A stretch of 64,000 bases of DNA, from contig NZ_PVZG01000009.1 in the NCBI RefSeq assembly GCF_003002065.1, positions 186,001 through 250,000 on the forward strand, given 5' to 3'. The notes beneath the pieces were generated by a model. The model worked only from the letters and a program-made list of their open reading frames with translations, made no database searches and was not told the origin of the DNA. Both the position numbers and the translations under genes were made by a program. Below, piece by piece: positions 43,082 through 51,987 of the stretch (the first letter of the stretch is position 1; each line of letters begins with the position of its first letter). The stretch is from Pseudosporangium ferrugineum (GTDB lineage: Bacteria > Actinomycetota > Actinomycetes > Mycobacteriales > Micromonosporaceae).

Positions 43082-45345
43082 GGCGCCTCCCGCCAGACCG
43101 ACTGGATCCACCAACGGTCGCCGTCGAGCACGGTGGAGCGGCGTACCCCGTCCCCGTCGGGGACCTCGGGCGGCGGCGCGCACCTCGCGATGACGCTGAC
43201 GGTCACCGCGTCCCCGGTGCCCGCGATGGTCAGCCGCACCTTGCCGCGGGCCGTGGCGAGCGCCTCGACGGCCGGTTCGGTCAGCCGCCGCAGGGCCCGG
43301 GGAGGCAGTTCCGGGCGGGTGCCGTACTCGGCGAAGGAGACCGGGGTCCCCCGCCGCTCGGCCCGCTCGATGCAGGCCCGCAGCTCGCTCACCAGCGGGT
43401 CGGGGACCGTCGAGTATTCGGTGAGGAGCCGCCGCATCCGGGCCGCCTCCGCCGCGCACTCCTCGCGTACCGCCTGCTCCGCCGGGTCGAGCTTCCCGTC
43501 GGCCAGGCCCTCCAGCAACGGGACGGCCGTCGTGGCGAGGTCGGCGTACCGGCGTTCCCGGTCGCGGTGCAGCTGGCGGGCGACCTCCTCGGAGGTCCGC
43601 AGTTGTTCGGCGGCGCGCACGACCTGGGCGGAGGAGACGGCCAGCCCGCGCAGCACCGCGGCGATCATCCCGACGGCGAGCTGGAACGCGAGCACCAGCC
43701 ACGTCGCGTTGACCACGCCCGCGACGCTCAGCGCCGCCTGCCCGTCCGCCGCGGCCTGGGCGAAGGTGAGGAGATACTGCGCACCGAGGACCGCGGCGAG
43801 GACCGCCACCCGGCTGTCCAGCAGGATCAGCACCACCTGCCAGCCGGCGTCGCCCTCCGACCAGTGCGCCGGCCCGAGCCGGTATTCGGGCCGGACCGTG
43901 GCGGTGGCGACGACCGAGCAGACCAGCACCACGGCGAGCAGCGGCCACCGCTTGACCGGCCGGTCGCGCCAGGTCGCGACGGCCGCCACGAGGGTCGTGC
44001 CGAGCAGCCCGGCCCAGGCGGCGAACTGCGCACCGAGCTGGGTGTACGCCTCCCGCCCGGTCAGCAGGTGCGGCAGGTCGAGCAGGACCAGGATGGCCAG
44101 GCTCACCAGCACGACGGCCCAGCGCAGGCCGCGCTGGAAGCCGGCGGCGATGAGGCCCTCGTCGCCGGGGACCTCCGGCTCGGACAGCGGGCACCGGAGC
44201 GTGACGGTGGTGCCGCCGCCGGGGCTGCTGACGATGCGCGCCTCGCCGCCGCGGCGGGCCATCCGTTCCCGCAGCGACCGGGTCACGCCGTGGCGGTCCG
44301 GTGCCACCAGGCCGGGGTCGAATCCGGCGCCCTCGTCGGCGATGTCGACCGTCACCCCGGCGGCGTCGCGGCGCACCGAGATCTCGGCATGGTCGACCCC
44401 CGCGTGCCGGACCACGTTGGTCAGGGCCTCGCGGACACCCCGGCTGAGCGAGACGGCGTCGACCGCCGGCAGGGCAAGGGATTCGGGGGTACGCCATGAG
44501 ACCCGTAACGGCGTCTGGGCGGCCACCTCGCGCAGCAGCCCGATCAGGTCGAGCTCGCCGTGGTGCCCGGCGTCCGACCGGCCGATCTCGCGCAGGTCCC
44601 GCCGTGCCTGCTCGGCGAGCCAGGCCTCCCGTTCCGTCAGGACGCCGTTGCCGATCATCAGCAGGGTGACCGAGGCGGTGTCGTGCAGGGCGGCGAGATA
44701 CTCCCGCTCGTCGGCGCGACGCGCGGTCGCGACGGCCGCGGTGCGGCGCATCTCCTGCCCCCTCTCGATCGTGCGGTCCGCCGTACGCGCACTGCGCCGC
44801 ACGAACCTGTACAGCGCCCAGGAGAGCGCGACCTCCGCCGCGGTCCACGCCACCACTGCCTCGCTGACCAGCCACCCGCCGGGGTCCGCGATCATCGCCC
44901 CGGCGTAGTGCGCGGCGATGATCGCGGACGTGCCGGCGGCGAGAGCCGGCCAGGGCATCTGCCAGGCGTACGTGACGACGGTGATCACCATGGCGATGAG
45001 CACCCAGGTCCCGCCGCCACGGGGATCGGAGCGCACCGTCCAGAGCTGGGTCAGGCACACCGCGCACATGACGGCGATGTCGGCCACGATCCACCCGGCC
45101 GTACGGGTGCCGCGGAGCAGCTCGCGGGCGTACCAGAGGTTCCAGCCGTTGAGCCCGGCCACGACGGCCACGGTCACGCCCTGCCGCGGCGCCTCGGTCA
45201 GCAGGAGCGAGGCGGTGCTGGACAGCGCCACGACGATCAGGCGCAGACCGAGGGCGTAGCGCAGGCCCTGGCGCAGCAGGCTTTCCTCGACCGCGCCCAT
45301 CGGCGGCCGGCGATCGTCCACATTGACCTGTCCGGCACCGTGCAC
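43078..45345 (-). CDS. Double-module sensor histidine kinase
   Basis: A 755-residue membrane kinase. Module 1: four to five transmembrane helices (residues 25-180), DHp-like segment with His221 in AALHDTASVTLLM, and an ATPase domain (REALTNVVRHAG near 305-316; IADEGAGFDPG; SSPGGGTTVTL). Module 2 repeats the plan: five to six helices (410-570), a DHp-like helix (near 577-640) and a shortened ATPase-like domain lacking a clear N box. So it looks like an internal duplication whose second half has lost catalysis. The DNA start may be ATG 45300 rather than 45345. Confidence 0.8.
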   Translation of the reverse strand: MHGAGQVNVDDRRPPMGAVEESLLRQGLRYALGLRLIVVALSSTASLLLTEAPRQGVTVAVVAGLNGWNLWYARELLRGTRTAGWIVADIAVMCAVCLTQLWTVRSDPRGGGTWVLIAMVITVVTYAWQMPWPALAAGTSAIIAAHYAGAMIADPGGWLVSEAVVAWTAAEVALSWALYRFVRRSARTADRTIERGQEMRRTAAVATARRADEREYLAALHDTASVTLLMIGNGVLTEREAWLAEQARRDLREIGRSDAGHHGELDLIGLLREVAAQTPLRVSWRTPESLALPAVDAVSLSRGVREALTNVVRHAGVDHAEISVRRDAAGVTVDIADEGAGFDPGLVAPDRHGVTRSLRERMARRGGEARIVSSPGGGTTVTLRCPLSEPEVPGDEGLIAAGFQRGLRWAVVLVSLAILVLLDLPHLLTGREAYTQLGAQFAAWAGLLGTTLVAAVATWRDRPVKRWPLLAVVLVCSVVATATVRPEYRLGPAHWSEGDAGWQVVLILLDSRVAVLAAVLGAQYLLTFAQAAADGQAALSVAGVVNATWLVLAFQLAVGMIAAVLRGLAVSSAQVVRAAEQLRTSEEVARQLHRDRERRYADLATTAVPLLEGLADGKLDPAEQAVREECAAEAARMRRLLTEYSTVPDPLVSELRACIERAERRGTPVSFAEYGTRPELPPRALRRLTEPAVEALATARGKVRLTIAGTGDAVTVSVIARCAPPPEVPDGDGVRRSTVLDGDRWWIQSVWREAP

Positions 45346-45406
45346 GCCTCAGATTAACCGTGTCGGGACGCCCGTGGAGCGGCGCGACGACGCGGGTTCA
45401 GACGGA

Positions 45407-46177
45407 TTACGGACCATTGCCCGGTCCCACCCCGTCGAGGGTGCGCCGGGCCGCCAGCCAGGCCGAGTCCTTGGCGGCCTTGGCCTTGAGGTCGTACAGG
45501 TCGGCGGCGCTCGGTTGGGTGGTGTCGAAGACCTTGGAACTCTTCTCCCCGTTGACCGCCGTGCACTCGTGCAGATAATGCGGCGGGTTCGAGCCGTGCA
45601 CCTGGACGTACGTGCATCTGGGCTCCAGGTCCTTCACGATGTCGCCCATGAGCTCGCGATAGTCGGCCTCGGCCCGGGCCAGCGCCGCGGGCATGCCGGC
45701 ATCGGTCGCCACCGTCAGCAGGGTCGGGTAGATGCTCTGCGCGGCCAGGGCGATCTGGTCCTTGGCCTTGACGCTGCTCACCCCGCGGTACTTCTCGAAG
45801 GCGTTGCCCGCATAGCCGGAGAGCGTCTGGCGTACGTACTCCGCCAGCCAGACCTCGTTCTCGCGGATGGCCTCGTAGTCGGCCATGCCGTACGAGATGG
45901 AGCGCAGGTGGCCCATTACCTCGCGGGCCTCGATGCTGTCGATGTGAGAGATCACGGCGTTCTCGGTCTCGGAGATCGCGCCGGTCAGCAGGCGTACGAA
46001 CTGCACGGCCTGTTCGGGGGTGATCGCCCCGGCCTTGTAGACGTTCCAGGCGAGCAGCGCCAGGTCGACGACCTTGTCGGCGGCTCCGTCGGCGGCCCGG
46101 GCGGGTTGTGCGGTGCCGGTGAGGAGCATCGTGGCCGCCAGGATCACGGCCGCGACGCCCTGTCGTAGTCTTCGCAT
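45407..46177 (-). CDS. Secreted protein, similar to the protein encoded at 47488
   Basis: A 256-residue exported protein: signal peptide RQGVAAVILAATMLLTGTAQ cleaved near PARA-AD. Helical body (VVDLALLAWNVYKAGAITPE; KAKDQIALAAQSIYPTLLTV); two Cys near CTYVQVHG and HECTAVNG. Shared features with the gene at 47488: similar length, the same two-Cys C-terminal pattern, and a central membrane-like helix. Function unknown. Confidence 0.7.
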   Translation of the reverse strand: MRRLRQGVAAVILAATMLLTGTAQPARAADGAADKVVDLALLAWNVYKAGAITPEQAVQFVRLLTGAISETENAVISHIDSIEAREVMGHLRSISYGMADYEAIRENEVWLAEYVRQTLSGYAGNAFEKYRGVSSVKAKDQIALAAQSIYPTLLTVATDAGMPAALARAEADYRELMGDIVKDLEPRCTYVQVHGSNPPHYLHECTAVNGEKSSKVFDTTQPSAADLYDLKAKAAKDSAWLAARRTLDGVGPGNGP

Positions 46178-46247
46178 GGTCCGGAGTCTCGCGGTGCCGC
46201 CTGGGGCGCGTCTTCGTGAGCGGAACGCAATCGGGCAGCGAGGTTTG

Positions 46248-47393
46248 TCAATCGGCGTAGTGCTCCTCGGCGAGTGTCCGTGCCACCGCCGCGCTCAGCA
46301 GGCGGACGCCGGCGGTGGAGCCCGGGTCGACGCCCGTGACGTCGCGCACGCGGCGCAGCCGGTAGTCCAGCGTGCGCGGGTGGATGTGCAGCGCGGCGGC
46401 GGTCGTGACGCGGTTCATGTCGTTCGTGTAGTACGCGTGCAGGGTCATCACCAGGTCCGGGCCGGAGGCGAGAGCCCTCGCGTACGTGCGCAGCCATCCG
46501 TCGATCGCCGGCGTGTGCGTGAGAGCCATCTCGACGAAGAGGTCGGCGATGCCGGGCAGCCGGTCCGGGCGATCCTGCGGCGGCGCGACCCGGCTCACGC
46601 CCCGGGCCCGGGCGAAGGCCTCGGCCAGCCCGCCCGCCGGCCCTTCGGCGGCGCCCAGGCCGCAGGGCTGACCGATCAGCGCCGCGGCCCGGCGGGCCCG
46701 GTCCATGACGGCCGCCGGCTGGTCGGTGGCCGGCGACAGGACGGCGAGCTCGTCGCCGGCGAGCCAGGTCACCGGGACCCGGTCGGCGGCCAGGACCGCG
46801 ACGACCTCGCCCCGGATCTCCGGCGACACCGGACGGCCCGTACGCAGCACGGTGACGTGATACCGCCCGCACCGGTGCAGGTCGGCCACGAACGGCTCCA
46901 CCGGCTCGTCCGCGAGCAGGGCCCGGGCCAGGAGTTCCAGCCGGGTCGGCAGCACCCGCGCGGCACCGCCGCCGTGGGTGTAGCCGTGCAGGTAGGCGGT
47001 GCGGGCGCGCAGGCCCTGGGTGCCCAGCCAGCCGACGATCCGCAGCAGGCTGTTGACGTCGGCCGGGCGGGCCAGATCCTGCACCTCGCGCACCATCATC
47101 GCGGTGTGCAGGCCGAGCACGTGCTGCTGCGAGGACACCGACAACCCCGCCTCGGCGCGCTGCCGGCCGACCGCGGCGATGCCGGCCAGATCCTTCTCGG
47201 TGAGCGGCCGCTCGGCCGCGGCGAGATCGAGCGACCGGCGCCGGATGGAGACCGCGAAGTCGTACATGTCCAGCGGGCTTCCGGCGCCGGTCGGCATCGT
47301 CTGGTACTCGGTGACCTCGTGGGTGAACGTCTCGACCGCGTGCCGCGCGTTGGCCTCGACCCGCTCGCGCAGCGCGTTGAACAACACATCCAT
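46248..47393 (-). CDS. PucR-type transcriptional regulator
   Basis: A 381-residue regulator with a C-terminal PucR-type helix-turn-helix (VTTAAALHIHPRTLDYRLRR), LLSAAVARTLAEEH at the end, and an N-terminal sensory region related to RsbT co-antagonist-like domains (GLSVSSQQHVLGLHTAMMVR). Flanked on both sides by related secreted-protein genes on the same strand, which it probably controls (inference). Confidence 0.85.
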   Translation of the reverse strand: MDVLFNALRERVEANARHAVETFTHEVTEYQTMPTGAGSPLDMYDFAVSIRRRSLDLAAAERPLTEKDLAGIAAVGRQRAEAGLSVSSQQHVLGLHTAMMVREVQDLARPADVNSLLRIVGWLGTQGLRARTAYLHGYTHGGGAARVLPTRLELLARALLADEPVEPFVADLHRCGRYHVTVLRTGRPVSPEIRGEVVAVLAADRVPVTWLAGDELAVLSPATDQPAAVMDRARRAAALIGQPCGLGAAEGPAGGLAEAFARARGVSRVAPPQDRPDRLPGIADLFVEMALTHTPAIDGWLRTYARALASGPDLVMTLHAYYTNDMNRVTTAAALHIHPRTLDYRLRRVRDVTGVDPGSTAGVRLLSAAVARTLAEEHYAD

Positions 47394-47487
47394 TGATGCG
47401 ACCCCTCCCCGTCACGTCCACTTCGGAGCGATGACGGTGCCGGATGGCCGCGACCCGGCGGATTTCGGGGCTGTTGCTTCCCGGTGA

Positions 47488-48306
47488 CTAGACCGGCAGG
47501 GTGCGCAGTTGCGGCAGCGCGTCCATCGCGACCCGGCGGCTGGTGTTGCGCGTCGCGTCGGCGTCCACCGCGGCGCGGTTGAGCGGGCCGTGGACCATCG
47601 TGAGGAGATAGTACTGCTCGTAGTCGGTCGCGACGTCGCCGTTGTAGGCCGTACAGGTGTAGTGGATCTCGGTGACCACCGGGCGGCCGCGGTCGTCGTA
47701 CTCGGTCCACCGCCGCTCGTCGCAGGACGGCTGAAGCTTCGTCACCAGCGTCTCGTAGCTGCGGATCTGGTCGCGTACGAGCAGGTCGATGCCGTTGATC
47801 AGGCCGGCCTTGGCGCGGGCGGCGATGGCGATCGCCGAGATCTGGGTGATGGCGAAGCCGATCGCGTCGACGTGCGCCTTGGTCTGCACGGCGCCGACGT
47901 ACTCGTTGGCCATCGCCGCGCAGCTCGTGGCGCTCTGCGCCCAGAGCTGCAGCACCGTCCGGCTCATGCTCTCGATGTCGCTGAACTCGATCGTGTGGGT
48001 ACGGGCGCAGGCCTTGACCTCGGCGCTGGCGAGCTGGTCGATCTGGTTCAGGATGTTCTGCTCGGACGCCTCGACCGCGGCGATGATCTGCCGGACCGCG
48101 GCGTCCAGACTGGACGACGAGCCGCCGCTGTTGAGCGCCGCACCGGCCACCGCCACGATCGCGCTGACCCAGTCGAAAGCCAGGGCACTGACGGCGCCGC
48201 GGGCCGCCTGCGGGGGCTCGGCGGCCGCCGGTTGGGCGGTTCCGACGAGGCCGAGGGTGACCGCCAGGGCGCCCGCGGCGATCCCCCGGAGCAGTTTCGT
48301 ACGCAT
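47488..48306 (-). CDS. Secreted protein, similar to the protein encoded at 45407
   Basis: A 272-residue exported protein. Signal peptide MRTKLLRGIAAGALAVTLGL with AxA cleavage near AAAE. The body is helical (QIIAAVEASEQNILNQIDQL) with Cys in KACART, TSCAAM, PSCDERR and HYTCTAYN. The ATG at 48306 has GAGGAGG upstream. It resembles the protein encoded at 45407 in layout (..LLTM.. helix, C..C..YNG-type pattern), so a duplication is likely. Confidence 0.72.
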   Translation of the reverse strand: MRTKLLRGIAAGALAVTLGLVGTAQPAAAEPPQAARGAVSALAFDWVSAIVAVAGAALNSGGSSSSLDAAVRQIIAAVEASEQNILNQIDQLASAEVKACARTHTIEFSDIESMSRTVLQLWAQSATSCAAMANEYVGAVQTKAHVDAIGFAITQISAIAIAARAKAGLINGIDLLVRDQIRSYETLVTKLQPSCDERRWTEYDDRGRPVVTEIHYTCTAYNGDVATDYEQYYLLTMVHGPLNRAAVDADATRNTSRRVAMDALPQLRTLPV

Positions 48307-48464
48307 GGCGACACCTCCTCTCCGATGCTCGGCGGACGGCCGTCGCCCGCCGAGCACAGGCTGGCAGGGCATCGACATCGGTGTCTTCGTCGCCGATGAC
48401 AAGGCGGGCGCCCGTCACCCCGGCCGGGTTGTCACATCTGACAGGCCGGCCTCCTCGCCGCCGT

Positions 48465-49469
48465 TCAGGGGACCAGCACGACCTTGCCGATGTTCTTGCC
48501 GTTCTCCAGCAGGGACAGGGCCTCGGCCGCCTCGGCGAGCGGCAGGCTGGTGATGCGGGGCCCGGTCACCGTGCCGTCGGCGAGCCAGGTCAGCAGCCGC
48601 CCGGCCGCGGCGTACGCCGCCTGGGGGCGGTGGGTGAGCCAGTACGTGACGTTGAACCCGGTCAGGGTCTGCGCCGGGGCGGGGTTGTAGAGCACGCTCG
48701 CCAGGGCCGCCGGGTCGACGGTGTCGTCGTAGCCGGCGAGGCTGCCGTACGAGATCAGCCGGCCGAACGGGGCCAGGATCGAGATCGTCTCCCCCAGGTG
48801 CCGCGGCCCGACGGCCTCCAGCGCCACGTCGACCCCCGTGCCGCCGGTGAGCTCCTTGACCGCCAGCGGCCAGCCGTCCCCGTGGTAGTCCACCGCGTGG
48901 TCGGCACCCAGCTCGAGGGCGATCCGGCGCTTCTCCTCGGTGCCCGCTCCGGCGATGACGGTGGCACCGAGCGCCTTGGCGATCTGCACCGCGAAGCCAC
49001 CGAGCCCACCCGCGGCAGCCGGCACGAACACCGTCTCCCCCTCGGTGACCTTGGCCGCCTCGATCAGCATGACGGCGGCGGCCACGCCGACCACGGTCAG
49101 CCCGGCCGCGCGCTGCGCGCTCAGACCCGGCGGGATCGGGAACAGCCCGGCGGCGCCGGCCGTCGTCAGCTCGGCCCAGCCGCCGTTGGCCAGGTCTCCG
49201 GACACCCCGAAGACCCGGTCACCCACCGCGACGTTCTCCACGCCGTCACCCAGCTCGATGACGGTCCCGGCGACCTCGGCACCCGGGACGAACGGCAGCG
49301 GCGTGGGGATGTCGAACGGCATTCCCTTGCGTCGCATGAGGTCCATGAAGTTGACCCCGGCGGCTTCCACGCGGATCAGCACCGCGCCTTCGCCGGGCCG
49401 CGGAGTCGGCAGATCGACCTGCTCCAGGACGTCGGGGCCGCCGGTCGCGCTCATCTGGATCGCCTTCAT
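48465..49469 (-). CDS. Zinc-independent MDR quinone oxidoreductase
   Basis: A 334-residue protein: MKAIQMSATGGPDVLEQVDL, VEAAGVNFMDLMRRKG, cofactor loop VFVPAAAGGLGGFAVQIAKA, and ENGKNIGKVVLVP at the end. Divergent from marR; an exact 13-base inverted repeat lies between, so expression is probably repressed by MarR and relieved by an electrophile or quinone. Confidence 0.9.
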   Translation of the reverse strand: MKAIQMSATGGPDVLEQVDLPTPRPGEGAVLIRVEAAGVNFMDLMRRKGMPFDIPTPLPFVPGAEVAGTVIELGDGVENVAVGDRVFGVSGDLANGGWAELTTAGAAGLFPIPPGLSAQRAAGLTVVGVAAAVMLIEAAKVTEGETVFVPAAAGGLGGFAVQIAKALGATVIAGAGTEEKRRIALELGADHAVDYHGDGWPLAVKELTGGTGVDVALEAVGPRHLGETISILAPFGRLISYGSLAGYDDTVDPAALASVLYNPAPAQTLTGFNVTYWLTHRPQAAYAAAGRLLTWLADGTVTGPRITSLPLAEAAEALSLLENGKNIGKVVLVP

Positions 49470-49484
49470 GAGGTACCTTTCTCA

Positions 49485-49530
49485 GAGTTATGTGGCTGGA
49501 CACAGTATTTGTTGGCTAGCCACATAACTC
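49485..49530. promoter_or_regulatory. Putative MarR operator (perfect 13-bp inverted repeat)
   Basis: GAGTTATGTGGCT (49485-49497) and its exact reverse complement (49518-49530), 20 bases apart, in the 97-base gap between oxidoreductase and marR. The inner edge of the second arm also forms TGGCTAGCCA. Two dimers may bind. Confidence 0.75.
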
Positions 49531-49566
49531 AAGGTGTTGGTGGTCACACGAGATCGAGGAGGGCCC

Positions 49567-50046
49567 GTGTCCGAGGATTTGGCGAGGCTGCTGACGAACA
49601 AGCCCAGCCTGCTGCACCAGGCACCGCTGACCTTGAGCCTGCTCGCCCTGTCCCGGACGCTGCACGGGCTGGTCGCCGAGCAACTCCTGACGCTCGGCCT
49701 CTACCCCGGGCAGGAGCTGATCCTGATGCGCCTCTACGACCGCGACGACCAGATCCAGACGACGCTGCAGCAGTCGATCGGGCTGGACCACTCCACCCTG
49801 TCCCGCAGCATCCGCCGCATGCAGGACGCGGGTCTGGTGACCCGCCGCCCGGACGACCGCGACAGGCGCGCGATGATCGTCTCCCTCACCCCGGCCGGCC
49901 GGGCCCTCCAACCCCGCCTCGCCCAGATCTGGGAACAGCTCGAGGAGCTGACGGTCTCGGCACTCGGCCACAGCGGGCAGGACAGCCTTGTCCCGGCGCT
50001 GGAAAGCCTGGAACGCTCACTGACCGCGGCGCGCCGCAAGAGCTGA
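49567..50046 (+). CDS. MarR-family transcriptional regulator
   Basis: A 159-residue regulator: LTLSLLALSRTLHGLVAEQL, winged HTH (LQQSIGLDHSTLSRSIRRMQ, then RRPDDRDRRAMIVSLTPAGR). The GTG at 49567 has GAGGAGGG five bases upstream. Divergent from the oxidoreductase; autoregulation through the shared palindrome is likely. Confidence 0.9.
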   Translation: MSEDLARLLTNKPSLLHQAPLTLSLLALSRTLHGLVAEQLLTLGLYPGQELILMRLYDRDDQIQTTLQQSIGLDHSTLSRSIRRMQDAGLVTRRPDDRDRRAMIVSLTPAGRALQPRLAQIWEQLEELTVSALGHSGQDSLVPALESLERSLTAARRKS

Positions 50047-50177
50047 CACCACACAAGCGCAGCCAAGAGGGCGTCGACGCTCCTCATTCACCGGCTGCAC
50101 GCAGCGACGGGCATCGTGTCCGCGAACCGTTCCGAAGTCGGGTACCTTATGCGCTCCCTTCAGATTGAAAGGAACGT

Positions 50178-50744
50178 ATGCGCACCGAAATCCTGCGCCG
50201 CTCCGTCGTGCTCGCCGGTGGCGCCCTGCTCCTGGCCGGGTGCTCCGCCTCGCCGGAGCCGCAGGCCGAACCGCCCGCTGCGCCGTCCGCCTCGTCGCCG
50301 GCGTTCAGGTTTACCGTCCCCGCCGAGATTGACGGGCTTCCGCAGACCACGACCGCGAAGTGGACCAAGGTCGCGCAGAGCGCCACCCGCTCCCTCAAAC
50401 GAAACATCTTGCGCCCGCTCGACACCCTGACCGCGGTGTACGTCGACACCAGCGACCCTGCCGAGGGTGTCGAGCTGAGCGCCGTCGCTGGTGAGGTGGC
50501 CGACCCGGCGAGCCAGCTTCGCCTTATCACCGGCAACCTGACCGGTGAATGGCAGGACGCAGAGATCGAGGGTGGCGTCGGCACCTGCAGCGTGAATCGT
50601 GAGGAGCGTCCGCTGATCCGCACCGACTGCTACTGGGCGGAGCCGGGAAGCGTCGGACGAGTCTCCCTCTGGGGTCTGAAGGACCGCCGCAAAGACTTCC
50701 CGGCCATTCAACGGCAGTTCAACCGCGGCACCGTCTCGGATTGA
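50178..50744 (+). CDS. Lipoprotein of unknown function
   Basis: A 188-residue protein. Signal peptide RRSVVLAGGALLLAGCSASP with lipobox LAGC, a Pro/Ala/Ser linker, then a domain with a late Cys pair (TCSVNRE, DCYWAEP). Family not recognised. Confidence 0.75.
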   Translation: MRTEILRRSVVLAGGALLLAGCSASPEPQAEPPAAPSASSPAFRFTVPAEIDGLPQTTTAKWTKVAQSATRSLKRNILRPLDTLTAVYVDTSDPAEGVELSAVAGEVADPASQLRLITGNLTGEWQDAEIEGGVGTCSVNREERPLIRTDCYWAEPGSVGRVSLWGLKDRRKDFPAIQRQFNRGTVSD

Positions 50745-51122
50745 GCACGCCGGCGCAGTCCTACAATTGCAGCTACGCCTATCCACTGCGCAAGGACCTG
50801 GTGTCGTGTCGGCCCCGCTTCGGCTGTCCACTCAGGGCACCCGCTCCCGGATTGCCACCGCCATACCCTTGATTGCGCATTGATCAATGTCGCTGAACTG
50901 GCACGGAGTCGCACCCCTGGGTGGCGCTGCTGACGATCAGGCTCGGCGACGACGGCGTCCTGCTGGACGGCCTCATTGACCGGGACCGGCGGTGTGGTGA
51001 TTCGAGTTCGACGTGGGCCACGCCCCAAAGGGTCTCGTTCCGACGCCGGCGGATCTTGCCGACCGGATTCCGGTTGTGCCGGCCGGCCGGACCGATGAAG
51101 CCGGAGGTTCAGGGGCGGTCCC
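50745..51122. other. Gap without a recognisable gene
   Basis: 378 bases. Frames are broken or of poor codon quality. The stretch is less GC-biased at its start (ctacaattgcag). I see no RNA, terminator or repeat I would name. Confidence 0.35.
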
Positions 51123-51449
51123 GTGACGACGACGGTCACCTTCGAGGTGATCGGTTCGTCTACCACGCTTCGGTCCATACTCTGGCGAACCCCTGACGGT
51201 GACACGACCGACCCTGTGTCGTCGGGAACGCTGCCCTGGTCCAAGACGGTGGAGATCAGTGCGGTTGAGGGGGTGCTCTACGTGAATGCTCCGGCATATG
51301 CGGCGGGTGTTTCCGACCCCCATGGAAGTTTGAGCTGCCGCATTACGGTCGACGGGCTCGTCGTCGAGCAGGACGGGCCGAGTTCCACCGGCCCGCGTTG
51401 CTGGACCACCGTGCAGCGTGCGCTGAAGGCCAAGGCCGAGCAGCACTAG
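51123..51449 (+). CDS. MmpS-like beta-domain protein without signal peptide
   Basis: A 108-residue protein: TTTVTFEVIGSSTTLRSILW, VEGVLYVNAPAYAAGVSDPH, LSCRITVDGLVVEQDG, RCWTTV. The pattern (beta strands, ITVDG, two Cys) follows the periplasmic domain of actinobacterial MmpS-like proteins. Those have an N-terminal anchor; here the GTG start (AGGGG upstream) leaves none, so the gene may be truncated or its product cytosolic. Confidence 0.55.
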   Translation: MTTTVTFEVIGSSTTLRSILWRTPDGDTTDPVSSGTLPWSKTVEISAVEGVLYVNAPAYAAGVSDPHGSLSCRITVDGLVVEQDGPSSTGPRCWTTVQRALKAKAEQH

Positions 51450-51656
51450 AGCGGGCCCGGATTCCGCCACGACGTCGAGGAACGTGCGGCGGCGCTCGCC
51501 AAGGAGATCGCGGCTCCTCCGCGTCGGCGACCATGCTCGGCGCCACCGTGCGCGAGATCCTCGCTTCGGAGGGCGTTGCGGATTCGTTGCGTCCCTCCAG
51601 TGGGGCACGCAACGGACCCCACCGACGGCCGATGGCCTCCGTGCGGAGGCTCAGGG

Positions 51657-51738
51657 TGCCCGGGGCGGGTCTCGAACCCGCACGCCTTTTGGGCAGCCGC
51701 TTTTAAGGCGGCCGTGTCTGCCGTTCCACCACCCGGGC
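51657..51738 (-). tRNA. bldA: tRNA-Leu (anticodon UAA), bldA type
   Basis: 82-base cloverleaf: acceptor GCCCGGG/CCCGGGC, anticodon stem GCCGC/GCGGC with loop CTTAAAA (anticodon TAA), long variable arm TGCCCAAAAGGCGT and T arm GCGGG-TTCGAGA-CCCGC. CCA is not encoded. In Streptomyces this tRNA (bldA) reads rare TTA codons and controls development; TTA codons are present in the element cargo genes of this window. Confidence 0.93.
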
Positions 51739-51987
51739 CGGGGCGCTGGTGCCCACCGTATCGGGTCGGGCCCACTCGGCACGATGGCGGATGGTCTCGT
51801 TGCGGTCAGCGCGCCGAAGAAGGCCGGGCGGGACGGGGTGGGACAAAGCGGGCTGGGCGGGGGTGGGTGGGACGGCAAGTGGCCCGCTCGGTGAACCACC
51901 GGGCGGGCCGGGCCGGCATCGCCCCGGTCAGCGGCGCACCCGGCCCGGAGATCACCGCCGCCGGCTCCGGCGCCGGGTTCGTGGGGG

